Part shown: positions 9,688-17,928 of the stretch, one piece after another
How positions within the stretch are numbered: the first letter of the stretch is position 1
How the letters are laid out: each line of letters starts with the position of its first letter
DNA from: Paenibacillus woosongensis
GTDB taxonomy: Bacteria; Bacillota; Bacilli; Paenibacillales; Paenibacillaceae
Length of the DNA stretch: 64,000 nucleotides
Direction of reading: 5' to 3'
Assembly: GCF_009725165.1 (NCBI RefSeq)
Contig: NZ_WNZW01000008.1
Location: forward strand, 167,385 to 231,384
Notes under the pieces: generated by a model
Told to the model about the DNA's origin: nothing
Databases searched by the model: none
Seen by the model: only the letters and a program-made list of their open reading frames with translations
Translations under genes and position numbers: made by a program

Positions 9688-9729
9688 AGACGCCCCGCAG
9701 TTGGAATCACTCTCCACTGCGGGGCGTCT
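9688..9729. terminator. Terminator-like hairpin between convergent genes
   Basis: AGACGCCCCGCAGT (9688-9701) is the perfect complement of ACTGCGGGGCGTCT (9716-9729), a 14 bp stem. It lies between the stalk-protein gene and the convergent catalase gene. Neither side has a strong T-run, but the stem is very stable and could serve both directions. Confidence 0.75.
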
Positions 9730-9800
9730 TGCCGTATCTCTATCAATTCTCCGCAAGCATCTGCGGCTTTTGTCGCGGTTGGCCCGCAAGCTGCCTCTGC

Positions 9801-11840
9801 TCAGACGCGATCCCAGTGACGATGAGCCGCAATGGCCTCAATGAAGCCGGCTGCAAAATTGCTGCCGCTCTCCCCCGTAACGACACCTGGGCTGTTCTCC
9901 ATTTGCGGCTCCAGCCACTTCATGCCGCCCGCGGCTGCCCCAATCGGCTTATAATGCGAGTAAGCCTCCTGAATAAAAGAAGCCGCCTTCCGGTCTGAGT
10001 CAGCAGAGGCGAGCTCACCGCCAAGTGCGTAAACCGCATCGAACAAGACGGAGTCGGCGGTCAGGAACGTATACACGACCTCGCATTCCGTATTCTCCGA
10101 TCCGTGGAGCACGCCAAGCTTGTCGCTAATGAATTCAGCCTGAACCCCTTCGGCGATCAGCGCATTCAGCACCGATTTCGCCTCGGCTCCGTCAAAGCCC
10201 GTACCTACGATCACACCAACCTTGCGGGTCCTCGGCGACTTTACCGTGTTCTCCTGGCTCAGCGCCGGGGATGATTTGCTGGACTGCGATCCCGCTCCCG
10301 ATGGAGGTATAGCCCCAATCGCTTCGGCGACCGGAACAGCCAGCTTCAGGCTGACATTGCCGAGCATGTCAACCACCTGCTGGCGTACCGACTTGCTCTT
10401 GACCTTGCCGAGCTCGAACGAAAAGGCGTCGATGATGTGCTGCTTCTCCGCCAGGCTCATACTGTTCCAGAAGAGGGTCGCCTGGGAAAAGTGATCCTTG
10501 AAGCTCTCGCTCCGAGCACGGATTTTGCGGCCGTCGACCTTTTCCTGGTAATGAACATAGCCGCCTTCTGCCTCCGCCGCAGGCGACGGCGTATTCCCGG
10601 CCAACGAGTTATTATGATAACTGACCTGGCCTACATTAATTGTCTGGCGCCCATAGCCGTCCCGCTGATTGTTGTGGAACGGGCACACCGGACGGTTAAT
10701 CGGCAGCTCATGAAAGTTCGGTCCCCCAAGCCGAATCAGCTGCGTATCCGTATAGGAGAACAAGCGGCCCTGCAGCAGCGGGTCATTGGTGAAATCGATC
10801 CCTGGCACGACATGCCCCGGATGGAAGGCCACCTGCTCTGTCTCCGCAAATACGTTGTCCACGTTGCGATTCAGCGTCATTTTTCCAATCAGTTGTACAG
10901 GGATGTCCTCTTCCGGCCACAGCTTGGTTGCATCGAGAATATCGAAATCGAATTTGAACTCGTCTTCCTCCGGGAGAAGCTGAACGCCCAGCTCATACTC
11001 CGGATAATTGCCCTGCTCAATCGACTCCCATAGATCCCGGCGATGAAAGTCCGGGTCTTTCCCCGCAATCTTCTGCGCCTCGTCCCAGACGAGCGAATGC
11101 GTCCCTAGCACAGGCTTCCAATGGAACTTCACAAAGTGGGCCTTCCCCTGTTCGTTAACGAACCGGAAGGTATTCACCCCGAAGCCCTCCATCATCCGGA
11201 AGCTGCGCGGGATGGCGCGGTCCGACATCGCCCACATGATCATATGCGCGGATTCCTGGTTGTTCGCCACGAAATCCCAGAATGTATCATGAGCCGTGGC
11301 CGCCTGGGGCATTTCATGATGCGGCTCGGGCTTCAGCGCGTGTATCAAATCCGGAAATTTGATAGCATCCTGGATGAAGAATACGGGAATATTGTTGCCG
11401 ACCAGATCATAGTTGCCTTCCTCGGTATAGAACTTCGTCGCAAACCCCCGTGCGTCACGCACCGTCTCCGCCGAGCCGCGGGAGCCTGCAACGGTAGAGA
11501 AGCGGACGAACACGGGAGTTACAGTCCCGGGCTCCTGCAGAAATTTGGCCTTTGTGTACGGCTTCATGGATGTATATAGCTCAAACTCCCCATGAGCCGC
11601 GAATCCCCGTGCATGCACGACGCGCTCCGGGATGCGTTCATGGTCGAAATGCGTCATTTTCTCCCGGAAATGAAAGTCCTCCATCAGTGTCGGGCCCCTC
11701 TCCCCGGCCTTAAGGGAGAATTCGTCCTCCGAGACGCGCAGGCCCTGGTTTGTCGTCATCTTCTGGCCTTCATCCTTCACGCGAAACTGCTCCAACTGCT
11801 CCTGCTTACGATTGCCGCCTGATTTGTGCTGCTCATCCAT
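9801..11840 (-). CDS. katE: Large-subunit catalase (HPII/KatE type)
   Basis: A 679-residue clade 2 catalase that dismutates hydrogen peroxide. Visible are the essential His in VVHARG (H76), the distal Asn in [13 protein letters not shown] (N149), and the proximal haem Tyr in RLFSYTDTQ (Y363). The C-terminal extension (about 540-679, starting [14 protein letters not shown]) is the DJ-1/class I amidotransferase-like domain of large catalases. The ATG follows GGGGAGGA at a good spacing. The upstream region carries an inverted repeat and a sigma-B-like promoter (see separate entries), suggesting stress control. Confidence 0.95.
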   Translation of the reverse strand: MDEQHKSGGNRKQEQLEQFRVKDEGQKMTTNQGLRVSEDEFSLKAGERGPTLMEDFHFREKMTHFDHERIPERVVHARGFAAHGEFELYTSMKPYTKAKFLQEPGTVTPVFVRFSTVAGSRGSAETVRDARGFATKFYTEEGNYDLVGNNIPVFFIQDAIKFPDLIHALKPEPHHEMPQAATAHDTFWDFVANNQESAHMIMWAMSDRAIPRSFRMMEGFGVNTFRFVNEQGKAHFVKFHWKPVLGTHSLVWDEAQKIAGKDPDFHRRDLWESIEQGNYPEYELGVQLLPEEDEFKFDFDILDATKLWPEEDIPVQLIGKMTLNRNVDNVFAETEQVAFHPGHVVPGIDFTNDPLLQGRLFSYTDTQLIRLGGPNFHELPINRPVCPFHNNQRDGYGRQTINVGQVSYHNNSLAGNTPSPAAEAEGGYVHYQEKVDGRKIRARSESFKDHFSQATLFWNSMSLAEKQHIIDAFSFELGKVKSKSVRQQVVDMLGNVSLKLAVPVAEAIGAIPPSGAGSQSSKSSPALSQENTVKSPRTRKVGVIVGTGFDGAEAKSVLNALIAEGVQAEFISDKLGVLHGSENTECEVVYTFLTADSVLFDAVYALGGELASADSDRKAASFIQEAYSHYKPIGAAAGGMKWLEPQMENSPGVVTGESGSNFAAGFIEAIAAHRHWDRV

Positions 11841-11871
11841 AACACTGATTCCTCCCCGATCGAGATCGTTA

Positions 11872-11898
11872 GTCAGCGTACAGAGTACGTACGCTAAC
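11872..11898 (-). promoter_or_regulatory. Inverted repeat upstream of katE (candidate operator)
   Basis: GTCAGCGTAC (11872-11881) and GTACGCTAAC (11889-11898) form a 10 bp inverted repeat with one mismatch and a 7 bp spacer, 32 bases upstream of the katE start. It does not look like a PerR or Fur box (those are AT-rich). It would overlap the start point of the candidate promoter just upstream, a typical repressor position. Confidence 0.45.
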
Positions 11899-11900
11899 CT

Positions 11901-11926
11901 TTACCCCAATGGGAGTCCCGGCAAAC
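11901..11926 (-). promoter_or_regulatory. Sigma-B-like promoter candidate for katE
   Basis: Reading towards katE, GTTTGC (11926-11921), a 14-base spacer, then GGGTAA (11906-11901). This resembles the sigma-B pattern GTTTAA-N12-15-GGGTAT at 4/6 and 5/6 positions. Many Paenibacillus are thought to lack sigma-B, so the match may be chance or may serve a related stress sigma factor. Confidence 0.25.
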
Positions 11927-11972
11927 AAATATCCTTGTATACCAAGTTGTTCCAGATACAAGCACTGGGCCG

Positions 11973-13007
11973 TTAGTGATTCTTAACATTCCCCATGGCA
12001 CCCTTATGAATGGGATACACCTTCAAGCATACCGACACTATATCAATCGCAGTCACAATGGCCACGATAGATATCAGCCAGTGCTGACCCCCGCCCCAGA
12101 TCGTCTGAACCCATTCAAACGCCTCGCTGCCCGGAGTCAAAATATTTAACTGCACCAGTTGATCTACAAAATAAGGGTTCCAGACCTCAGAATCTTTGAA
12201 CATAATAACCAGCAAAATAAATGTGAGCGCATTTAATGCCACATGGGACAGCACCACACCGCGCGTCCATTTGCCGAAAATAATCTTGACCGATTCCTTC
12301 AATATGCTAAGCGCTGTAAGACCCCAGATGAGCGGTAAATACCGGGCAAAGTTCTCTACATTGAAAATGGGAACGACCTCCCTGAAATTCTCCCGAAACA
12401 CAATCACTCCGATCAGCTCTACCGAGAACGTAAACAAGACGGCGAACAATACGGAGAAAATAATCCCCACGATAGGCTCGCCTCGCTTAATGAGCAGCCT
12501 GCGGTCAGGGATCTCCGGCAAGTCGGCAAGAGACCATTCCCGCTTGCTTTTGTTCAAATCCTCCGGCTTCACGCCAGCATATTCAATAATGGCAAAGGTA
12601 ACGGTCACCCAAGCGAAGCCTTGCACACCGATGGTTATAATCGATACGATATATGAAATAAAATGCTGCAGCGTCTCCGCTGGCGTAATGAGAGCTTCAA
12701 CAGCGAAGCTCGCCGAAAGCCCGATGCCAATAGAGATCAGGACAATTCGCAGTACTGAGATATAAGCATCGAAAAATCCGGGGCCAATCAAATATCTTGG
12801 CCGGGCGCGGTATTGATCCGCCAGCTTATGCGGGCTTCCCAGCTCCCGGAGCACCGCTTCAATGTCGCCATCCGTCACCGGCCCGCCCTGCGTGCGCTCG
12901 TCCAGCATGTCCTCAATCAAGCCCTCCAGCTCCAGCCTGATTTCCTCCCTCTGTCCTTCGGGCAGCTTCTGAGTTACAGCATAAATATACCTCTGCACAT
13001 AATCCAA
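11973..13007 (-). CDS. HAAS-domain membrane protein
   Basis: A 344-residue protein with an N-terminal HAAS-type helical domain (residues 1-70; LPEGQREEIRLELEGLIEDML and EAVLRELGSPHKLADQY are the typical helices). About six to seven transmembrane segments follow. HAAS domains are known to sit with PadR-type regulators and tie membrane proteins to their control. The TTG start at 13007 (LDYVQRY) has AGGAG six bases upstream, and the stop of the padR-like gene is only about 20 bases away, so the pair forms an operon. Confidence 0.8.
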   Translation of the reverse strand: MDYVQRYIYAVTQKLPEGQREEIRLELEGLIEDMLDERTQGGPVTDGDIEAVLRELGSPHKLADQYRARPRYLIGPGFFDAYISVLRIVLISIGIGLSASFAVEALITPAETLQHFISYIVSIITIGVQGFAWVTVTFAIIEYAGVKPEDLNKSKREWSLADLPEIPDRRLLIKRGEPIVGIIFSVLFAVLFTFSVELIGVIVFRENFREVVPIFNVENFARYLPLIWGLTALSILKESVKIIFGKWTRGVVLSHVALNALTFILLVIMFKDSEVWNPYFVDQLVQLNILTPGSEAFEWVQTIWGGGQHWLISIVAIVTAIDIVSVCLKVYPIHKGAMGNVKNH

Positions 13008-13027
13008 GAGTCACTCCTCCTCAAAAA

Positions 13028-13366
13028 TCAATTCAAGTCCAGCAAACCTTCCACACTTCGGTTCAATTCCTTCCATTCCGTGCATAGCTGCCGGTACACC
13101 TCGGTTCCGAATTCGCTCCGCCGGTAATACTTCCGCGGCCGGCTCTCCGTCGTATCCCACTCGCTGTCCAGCAGCCCCTGTTTCTCCAGTCTTCTTAGCA
13201 AGGGATACAGCGTGCCGGGGTCAATAGACATGCCCTTCTCTTCCAAGATCATCACCAGCGAATATCCGTACTGGGGCTCTGACAGCTGGCTGAGCACGCC
13301 AATAATGATCGTTCCCCGCCGCAGCTCCTGCAGTAATCCATTCACGACCTCTTGAATGTCAGTCAT
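13028..13366 (-). CDS. PadR-family transcriptional regulator
   Basis: A 112-residue winged-helix regulator. The PadR signature is clear: GTIIIGVLSQL, YGYSLVMIL, GTLYPLLRRLEKQGLL and ESRPRKYYRRSEFG. The ATG at 13366 follows AGGAG by 8 bases; the longer frame to 13402 lacks such a site. It precedes the HAAS membrane protein gene, and PadR repressors usually control their own operon. Confidence 0.9.
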   Translation of the reverse strand: MTDIQEVVNGLLQELRRGTIIIGVLSQLSEPQYGYSLVMILEEKGMSIDPGTLYPLLRRLEKQGLLDSEWDTTESRPRKYYRRSEFGTEVYRQLCTEWKELNRSVEGLLDLN

Positions 13367-13453
13367 CTTATCAACTCCTGCTCCTAATATACTGTATGCC
13401 ACACACTATTGTAAAGTGCATAATATTATTTAATATATAGTCTCATAAAAAAA

Positions 13454-13485
13454 GCATGGGCAAGATCCGGGGATCTTACTCATGC
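13454..13485 (-). terminator. Terminator overlapping the 3' end of the ECF41 sigma gene
   Basis: Arms GCATG...AAGATCC and GGATCTT...CATGC form the stem, followed on the minus strand by seven T residues. The hairpin includes the stop codon (13476-13478) and the last codons of the sigma gene. Confidence 0.8.
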
Positions 13486-14417
13486 AAGGCAGACTGGACA
13501 TGATTCAATTTATAGGGATTAAGCAGCAAATATAAATTTTGGATGCGGTTTGATTCGCTTGCCCATCGAAAGCATAATATGCCCTTCAATTGACCTTCTA
13601 ACAAAAAGACAAGGTTCACTTCTCCATTGACCTCTGTCAACACAGCTTCCCACCTGCGCAATTCCTTAAATGCTTTGGGCGAAGTCAACAAAGCCAGCAC
13701 ACGCTTCCGGCTTGTAATCGGAAAAATAGCGGAACGAGTGTAACCGCCCCCGTCGCTTATCATTACCGCATCTTCAGAGAGCAGTTCCAGCAGCTCCTCC
13801 ATTTGGTATCGCTCGAAAGCGGCAATAAACCGCTCGATCAACTTTCTTTTGTTCCCCTCATCAAGGGTAGGATGATCGTCAATCCTTATCTCCTCCGAAT
13901 TGAGGCTCTTCTTCGCCCGGCTGCATATTTTGCGGCAATTGCTCTCCGATTTGCCCAGCATCTCTGAAATTGCAGGATAGTCGTACTGAAACACTTCCCG
14001 AAGCAAATATACCGCCCGCTCCATCGGGGTAAGACGCTCAAGCATGACCAGATAGGCATAAGAAATGGCGTCCTGCCGCTCCAGTGTCCGCTCGGGAGAA
14101 TCGTAGTCAGAGACGAGCGGCTCTGGAAGCCATTCTCCGACATATACTTCCCTCTGCTTCCGCGCTGACTTCAATACGTTCAGGCTGCGATTCGTAATTC
14201 CTTTTGCCAAATAGGCTTTGACATCTCGAATTTCTGTCATATCCTTGGATTGCATCTCCGCAAACCAGTCCTGAACCACATCCTCGGCGTCAGATATAAC
14301 GCCCAGCATCCGATAGGCTATGGAAAAAGCATATGTCCGATAATTCCGGTACAATGCGTCGATGTCCATCCCCATTTGCACGGAACGAGCATCCTCATTC
14401 TGCAATGGTTGCACCAA
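13476..14417 (-). CDS. ECF41-type RNA polymerase sigma factor with SnoaL-like C-terminal domain
   Basis: A 313-residue extracytoplasmic-function sigma factor. Region 2 (about 18-85) contains YRMLGVISDAEDVVQDWF and region 4 (about 115-172) contains the HTH YPAISEMLGKSESNCRKICSRAKK. The rest is a SnoaL-like domain. All three ECF41 landmarks are present or nearly so: WLPEP at 96-100, DGGG at 222-225 and NPYKL (family NPDKL) at 300-304. In ECF41 factors this C-terminal domain replaces an anti-sigma factor. The TTG at 14417 follows GGAGGAGG by 7 bases. It lies downstream of its typical partner, a carboxymuconolactone decarboxylase-like gene, separated by a terminator-like hairpin. Confidence 0.92.
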   Translation of the reverse strand: MVQPLQNEDARSVQMGMDIDALYRNYRTYAFSIAYRMLGVISDAEDVVQDWFAEMQSKDMTEIRDVKAYLAKGITNRSLNVLKSARKQREVYVGEWLPEPLVSDYDSPERTLERQDAISYAYLVMLERLTPMERAVYLLREVFQYDYPAISEMLGKSESNCRKICSRAKKSLNSEEIRIDDHPTLDEGNKRKLIERFIAAFERYQMEELLELLSEDAVMISDGGGYTRSAIFPITSRKRVLALLTSPKAFKELRRWEAVLTEVNGEVNLVFLLEGQLKGILCFRWASESNRIQNLYLLLNPYKLNHVQSALHE

Positions 14418-14436
14418 TCCTGCACCTCCTCCCAAC

Positions 14437-14470
14437 GCCAAAAAGAAGCCCGGGAAGGCTTCCTTTCGGC
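14437..14470 (-). terminator. Terminator-like hairpin between the CMD-like gene and the sigma gene
   Basis: On the minus strand GGAAGCC pairs with GGCTTC around a TTCCC loop, followed by TTTTT; outer GCC and GGC pairs extend the stem. It sits just past the decarboxylase-like stop and upstream of the sigma gene's ribosome binding site, so readthrough would set sigma levels below the enzyme's. Confidence 0.6.
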
Positions 14471-14496
14471 ATTTCCTATGTGATTATTCTACCATT

Positions 14497-14949
14497 TTAT
14501 GACTTGAAACAGCCAGGGAAAAGCCCTGATGAAATAGCCAGGCGATTCCAGCTGTTAATCGTATTTATGGCTATTAATAAATCTACGTACTCACTCTCGG
14601 TAAAATACTGCCTCACCTTCTCATAGACCGGCTGCGGCACCCCTTCAACCGAAATATTCGTCACGTATTCCGTGAGCTCCAAAGCGGCCCGCTCCTGATC
14701 CGAGAACAGATGCGGAACTTCCCGCCATACGCTGAGCAGCAAAATCCGGTCGGCATGATTCCCCATCGCCATCAAATCCTTAGCATGCATATCCAGGCAA
14801 TAGGCGCATCCATTGATTTGAGACGCGCGAAGCTTGATCAGCTCATTCGTTACAGGATCTACGCTGCTCTCCCTGGTGTATTTCTCCAGTACGGACATCG
14901 CTTGATACGCTGCCGGGTTAGCCTTCTGTAAATTCAACCTTAGACTCAT
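14497..14949 (-). CDS. Carboxymuconolactone decarboxylase/AhpD-like protein
   Basis: A 150-residue all-helical protein of the AhpD/CMD family. The active-site pattern is intact: E36, then NGCAYCLDMHAKD giving C48, C51 and H55. Such proteins act as thiol-dependent peroxidases or related reductases; the physiological substrate is unknown. It is one of the three standard target enzyme types (the COE group) found beside ECF41 sigma genes. It carries a near-consensus ECF41 promoter 37-63 bases upstream, so it is probably the sigma factor's main target. Confidence 0.9.
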   Translation of the reverse strand: MSLRLNLQKANPAAYQAMSVLEKYTRESSVDPVTNELIKLRASQINGCAYCLDMHAKDLMAMGNHADRILLLSVWREVPHLFSDQERAALELTEYVTNISVEGVPQPVYEKVRQYFTESEYVDLLIAINTINSWNRLAISSGLFPGCFKS

Positions 14950-14985
14950 TCGTCCATCTCTCCCTCATAAATGTGATACAGGGTA

Positions 14986-15012
14986 GACAAATGAGCCTCC
15001 AATTTTGTGACA
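14986..15012 (-). promoter_or_regulatory. ECF41-type promoter
   Basis: Read towards the CMD-like gene: TGTCACA (15012-15006), a 16-base spacer (15005-14990), TGTC (14989-14986). The published ECF41 target consensus is TGTCACA-N16-CGTC. The -35 element is identical, the spacing exact and the -10 element matches 3 of 4. Confidence 0.75.
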
Positions 15013-15081
15013 CTATCCCCTCCTTGAATTGACGCCTTCGTGTGTAATAGCTACTATTTGGAGTGGGAGGTGTTTATATTC

Positions 15082-15444
15082 ATGACGACATTATTGCTGC
15101 TCGGAGCAGTCATGATGTTCCTGGCCGTTGCCTTGGGGGCGTTTGGAGCCCATGCATTGAAGACGAAGCTGTCCGAGGATATGATGAAAATTTATCAAAC
15201 CGGAATCCAGTACCACATCGCTCATGCGCTCGGCTTGCTGCTGTTAGGCCTGATTTCTGCGCAGACCGAATCGCCGTCTCTGGTTGTATTGGCTGGCTGG
15301 TTCCTGTTCGCGGGCATCATCCTATTCTCAGGCAGCTTGTACGCCCTAAGCCTGACAGGCATCCGCAAGCTCGGAGCGATTACGCCGCTCGGCGGCGTGG
15401 CCTTCCTGATCGGCTGGGTGATTACGGCGATCGCGGTGATTTAA
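15082..15444 (+). CDS. DUF423 small membrane protein (YwdK-like)
   Basis: A 120-residue integral membrane protein with four hydrophobic helices and the DUF423 core ALGAFGAHALK and YQTGIQYHIAHALGLLLLGL. The function of the family is unknown. I chose ATG 15082, which GGGAGG precedes by 9-10 bases. Its 3' end overlaps the convergent ECF S-component gene by 23 bases. Confidence 0.88.
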   Translation: MTTLLLLGAVMMFLAVALGAFGAHALKTKLSEDMMKIYQTGIQYHIAHALGLLLLGLISAQTESPSLVVLAGWFLFAGIILFSGSLYALSLTGIRKLGAITPLGGVAFLIGWVITAIAVI

Positions 15445-16141
15445 CCGGCGAGTCCTCCGGGTTCAGCAGGCCATACTTCGACTTAACCCGGGTAAGGATC
15501 CGCATCCATACCCCGGAGAAAAGCGTAAGAAAGAAAACATTCGATAACGCGTGGGCCAAATCGAAGTAGAAGCTGGCGGCATAAGCCGACACGAATACTG
15601 GCCAGGACAATTGATCATAGAAGCCGATCAGGAACCATAAATTCATGATCCAGCCGAACAGAAATCCCCAGAGGAATCCGAAGAGATTTCTGCCCCACAT
15701 CCGTTTCATCCATAACGAGTCCTTAAGCAGTCCTGCCGTGAACCCGATCATTCCCCAGCAGAACATCTGCCACGGCGTCCATGGCCCTTGGCCCAAGAAT
15801 ATATTCGATACGACGGCGGCGATGCTGCCCACCAGAAATCCCGTCTCGGCTCCAAAGGCAAGCGCCGCCATAATAATGACAAAGGACGTCGGCTGCACAC
15901 TGGGGAGCGGCGCAAACGGCACGCGGCTCACGGCCGCAATGGCCCCCAGCATCGCGACGAGCAGGATTTCCTCCGTCCGCAGCTTTTTTCTCTCGAAGCG
16001 GATAAAAAAGGGAATGATCGCCAGCCCGATAACCAAGAAGCTGAGCGGGAGATAATACTCCTCGAACCATAACACGGCAGCCAGCAGAACAATCACTGCA
16101 ATGATGCTGCCGGCATAGACAAAACGTTTTATTTTTCCCAT
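15422..16141 (-). CDS. ECF transporter S component, probably cobalamin-specific
   Basis: A 239-residue substrate-binding membrane subunit (S component) of an energy-coupling-factor importer, with about six to seven transmembrane segments. The core LLVAMLGAIAAVSR and the loop PSVQPTSFVIIMAALAFG with GFLVGSIAAVVSNIFLGQGPWTPWQM are typical of vitamin S components. The cobalamin-riboswitch leader and the transcobalamin-like proteins in the same operon argue that it binds B12 or a corrinoid. That is inference from context. It overlaps the ATPase gene by 13 bases and is the last gene of the operon. Confidence 0.82.
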   Translation of the reverse strand: MGKIKRFVYAGSIIAVIVLLAAVLWFEEYYLPLSFLVIGLAIIPFFIRFERKKLRTEEILLVAMLGAIAAVSRVPFAPLPSVQPTSFVIIMAALAFGAETGFLVGSIAAVVSNIFLGQGPWTPWQMFCWGMIGFTAGLLKDSLWMKRMWGRNLFGFLWGFLFGWIMNLWFLIGFYDQLSWPVFVSAYAASFYFDLAHALSNVFFLTLFSGVWMRILTRVKSKYGLLNPEDSPVKSPRSP

Positions 16142-17928
16142 GGCATCCCTATATCCTTCATGGTAATCGCTGCGGGGAAGAAATCGCCCGCCGTACGATG
16201 AATAATTGTCGTGTAAAAGTAATTGTCCCGCAAAAAGTTCCTCGTCTCATCTATCGCAACCAGCTTGCCGTCAAACAGCAGCCCGCAGCGCGTCGCATAA
16301 CTGGCCGCAAATTCGATATCATGACTGACCATCAGAATCGTTGTGCCCTTCCCGCGGATGGCATCAAGCTGTGCCGCCAGCTTCATTTTGGAGGTGGGAT
16401 CAAGCCCCTTTGTCGGCTCGTCGAGCAGCAGCAATCGCGGCTCTGCCAGCAGGACGAGAATCAGCGCTGCCTTTTGCTGCTGTCCTCCGCTGAGGTCTAA
16501 CGGATGCTTGTCCAACGATCCTTTCAGCTCAAACAGCTCCAGCAGCTCGTCTAACCGCTTCTGCCTGCTCATAGGAAAAGTTTGGCCCTGCTGGTGTCCC
16601 TTTCCGGAGCCTTGCTCCAGCCGTTCGATGCGATCCTTGAACTGCGCCCCTACCGTATCCCGCGTGAAGTAAAGCAGCGGATTCTGTGCCACGTAGCCGA
16701 TTAATCGGCTCCTCTCGGCGGTACTGCTGCGCAGCAACGACTTTCCCTCCAAAAAAATGTTCCCACGTTGCGGTTTCCTGGCGCCCGCAATTTGGTGCAG
16801 AAGCGTAGATTTTCCTGAGCCATTCCCGCCGAATAATGTAAAGAATTCCCCTTGATGAATATGCAGCGAACAGCCTTTCAACACGAGAGGCGTATTTTTT
16901 TCATATGTAAAAAACAGCTCCCTGCATTCCAACAAGGGCGTTCCTTGCCTTCCGGCCTGCTGTTCCGCTTGCTGCTTCGCTGTCCGCTCTGCGTTTAACG
17001 GCACGGTTAATGCTGCGGCTAGTGGCCTATCAGTAGATGCTGATGCTTCTGCTGATGATTCAGCCTGGGTTGCCAGTGCCTTTGTATGCTGGCTAATCCA
17101 TTGTCTACCTGCCCTAACAGTAAGCGGAATGGGTTCCTCCGTTATCCGGGCATCCTCACCGCCAGCTCCCAGAAATAATCGGCAGACCGCGGGCAGATAA
17201 GGGATAAAAAATTCATCCCGACCGCTCCAAATTTTACGGATGACTTCTTGCGGAGCACCAGCGTAAGCCACCTCCCCCGCCTTTAGCATGACAACTTGGT
17301 TAGCAAGCGGGAACAGCTCTTCAACTCTATGCTCGCTAATAATGATCGTAATAGACAGCTCTTCGTTGATCCGGGCAAGTAATTGAATGAACTCCTTGGC
17401 GGCAATCGGGTCAAGCTGTGCCGTCGGCTCATCCAGCAGCAGTACTTTGGGCCGTAAAGACATCACGGAAGCCAGGTTCAAAAGCTGTTTCTGGCCTCCG
17501 GACAGCTCATGCACCCCCAGCTGCAGCCAGCCTTGCATACCGAAGAACTGAACGAGCTCGCCGATTCTCCGCTGAATCTGCTCGGCAGCGTAACCCAGGT
17601 TCTCCATCGCGAAGGTAAGCTCCTGCCATACCGTATTCATGACGATCTGACTGTCCGGATCCTGAAAGACCATTCCGATTTCTTCGATGGAATGCCTTGT
17701 ATCCAAACCGTCCTGCAAGATTCCCCGGTACCGTATTTCTCCTTGCCGATGTCCTTCCGGCCTAATCTCCCGCTTCAGCTGGCGAAGCAGCGTCGTCTTT
17801 CCCGATCCCGATGGTCCGCATAATAATACAAAGTCTCCCTCTTCAACGGTGATATTTATATCCGTCAGCATCGCTTCTGATGCTTCCGGGTATTGGAAGC
17901 TTACATGTTCGATCTGATATAGCGCCAA
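16129..17928 (-). CDS. ecfA: ECF transporter double ATPase (fused EcfA-EcfA')
   Basis: A 599-residue protein with two complete ABC ATPase domains on one chain. Domain 1 (about 1-235) has GPSGSGKTT (38-46), ELSGGQKQ and VLLLDEPTAQLD. Domain 2 (about 320-575) has GGNGSGKST, LSGGQQQK and LLLLDEPTKGLD. A Gln/Ala-rich linker joins them. It supplies ATP hydrolysis for the ECF importer. Separate ecfA1/ecfA2 genes are usual for group II systems; fused ones occur in dedicated (group I-like) operons such as ykoD. The TTG at 17928 follows AAGGAG by 8 bases, overlapping ecfT by 28 bases. Confidence 0.92.
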   Translation of the reverse strand: MALYQIEHVSFQYPEASEAMLTDINITVEEGDFVLLCGPSGSGKTTLLRQLKREIRPEGHRQGEIRYRGILQDGLDTRHSIEEIGMVFQDPDSQIVMNTVWQELTFAMENLGYAAEQIQRRIGELVQFFGMQGWLQLGVHELSGGQKQLLNLASVMSLRPKVLLLDEPTAQLDPIAAKEFIQLLARINEELSITIIISEHRVEELFPLANQVVMLKAGEVAYAGAPQEVIRKIWSGRDEFFIPYLPAVCRLFLGAGGEDARITEEPIPLTVRAGRQWISQHTKALATQAESSAEASASTDRPLAAALTVPLNAERTAKQQAEQQAGRQGTPLLECRELFFTYEKNTPLVLKGCSLHIHQGEFFTLFGGNGSGKSTLLHQIAGARKPQRGNIFLEGKSLLRSSTAERSRLIGYVAQNPLLYFTRDTVGAQFKDRIERLEQGSGKGHQQGQTFPMSRQKRLDELLELFELKGSLDKHPLDLSGGQQQKAALILVLLAEPRLLLLDEPTKGLDPTSKMKLAAQLDAIRGKGTTILMVSHDIEFAASYATRCGLLFDGKLVAIDETRNFLRDNYFYTTIIHRTAGDFFPAAITMKDIGMPWEK

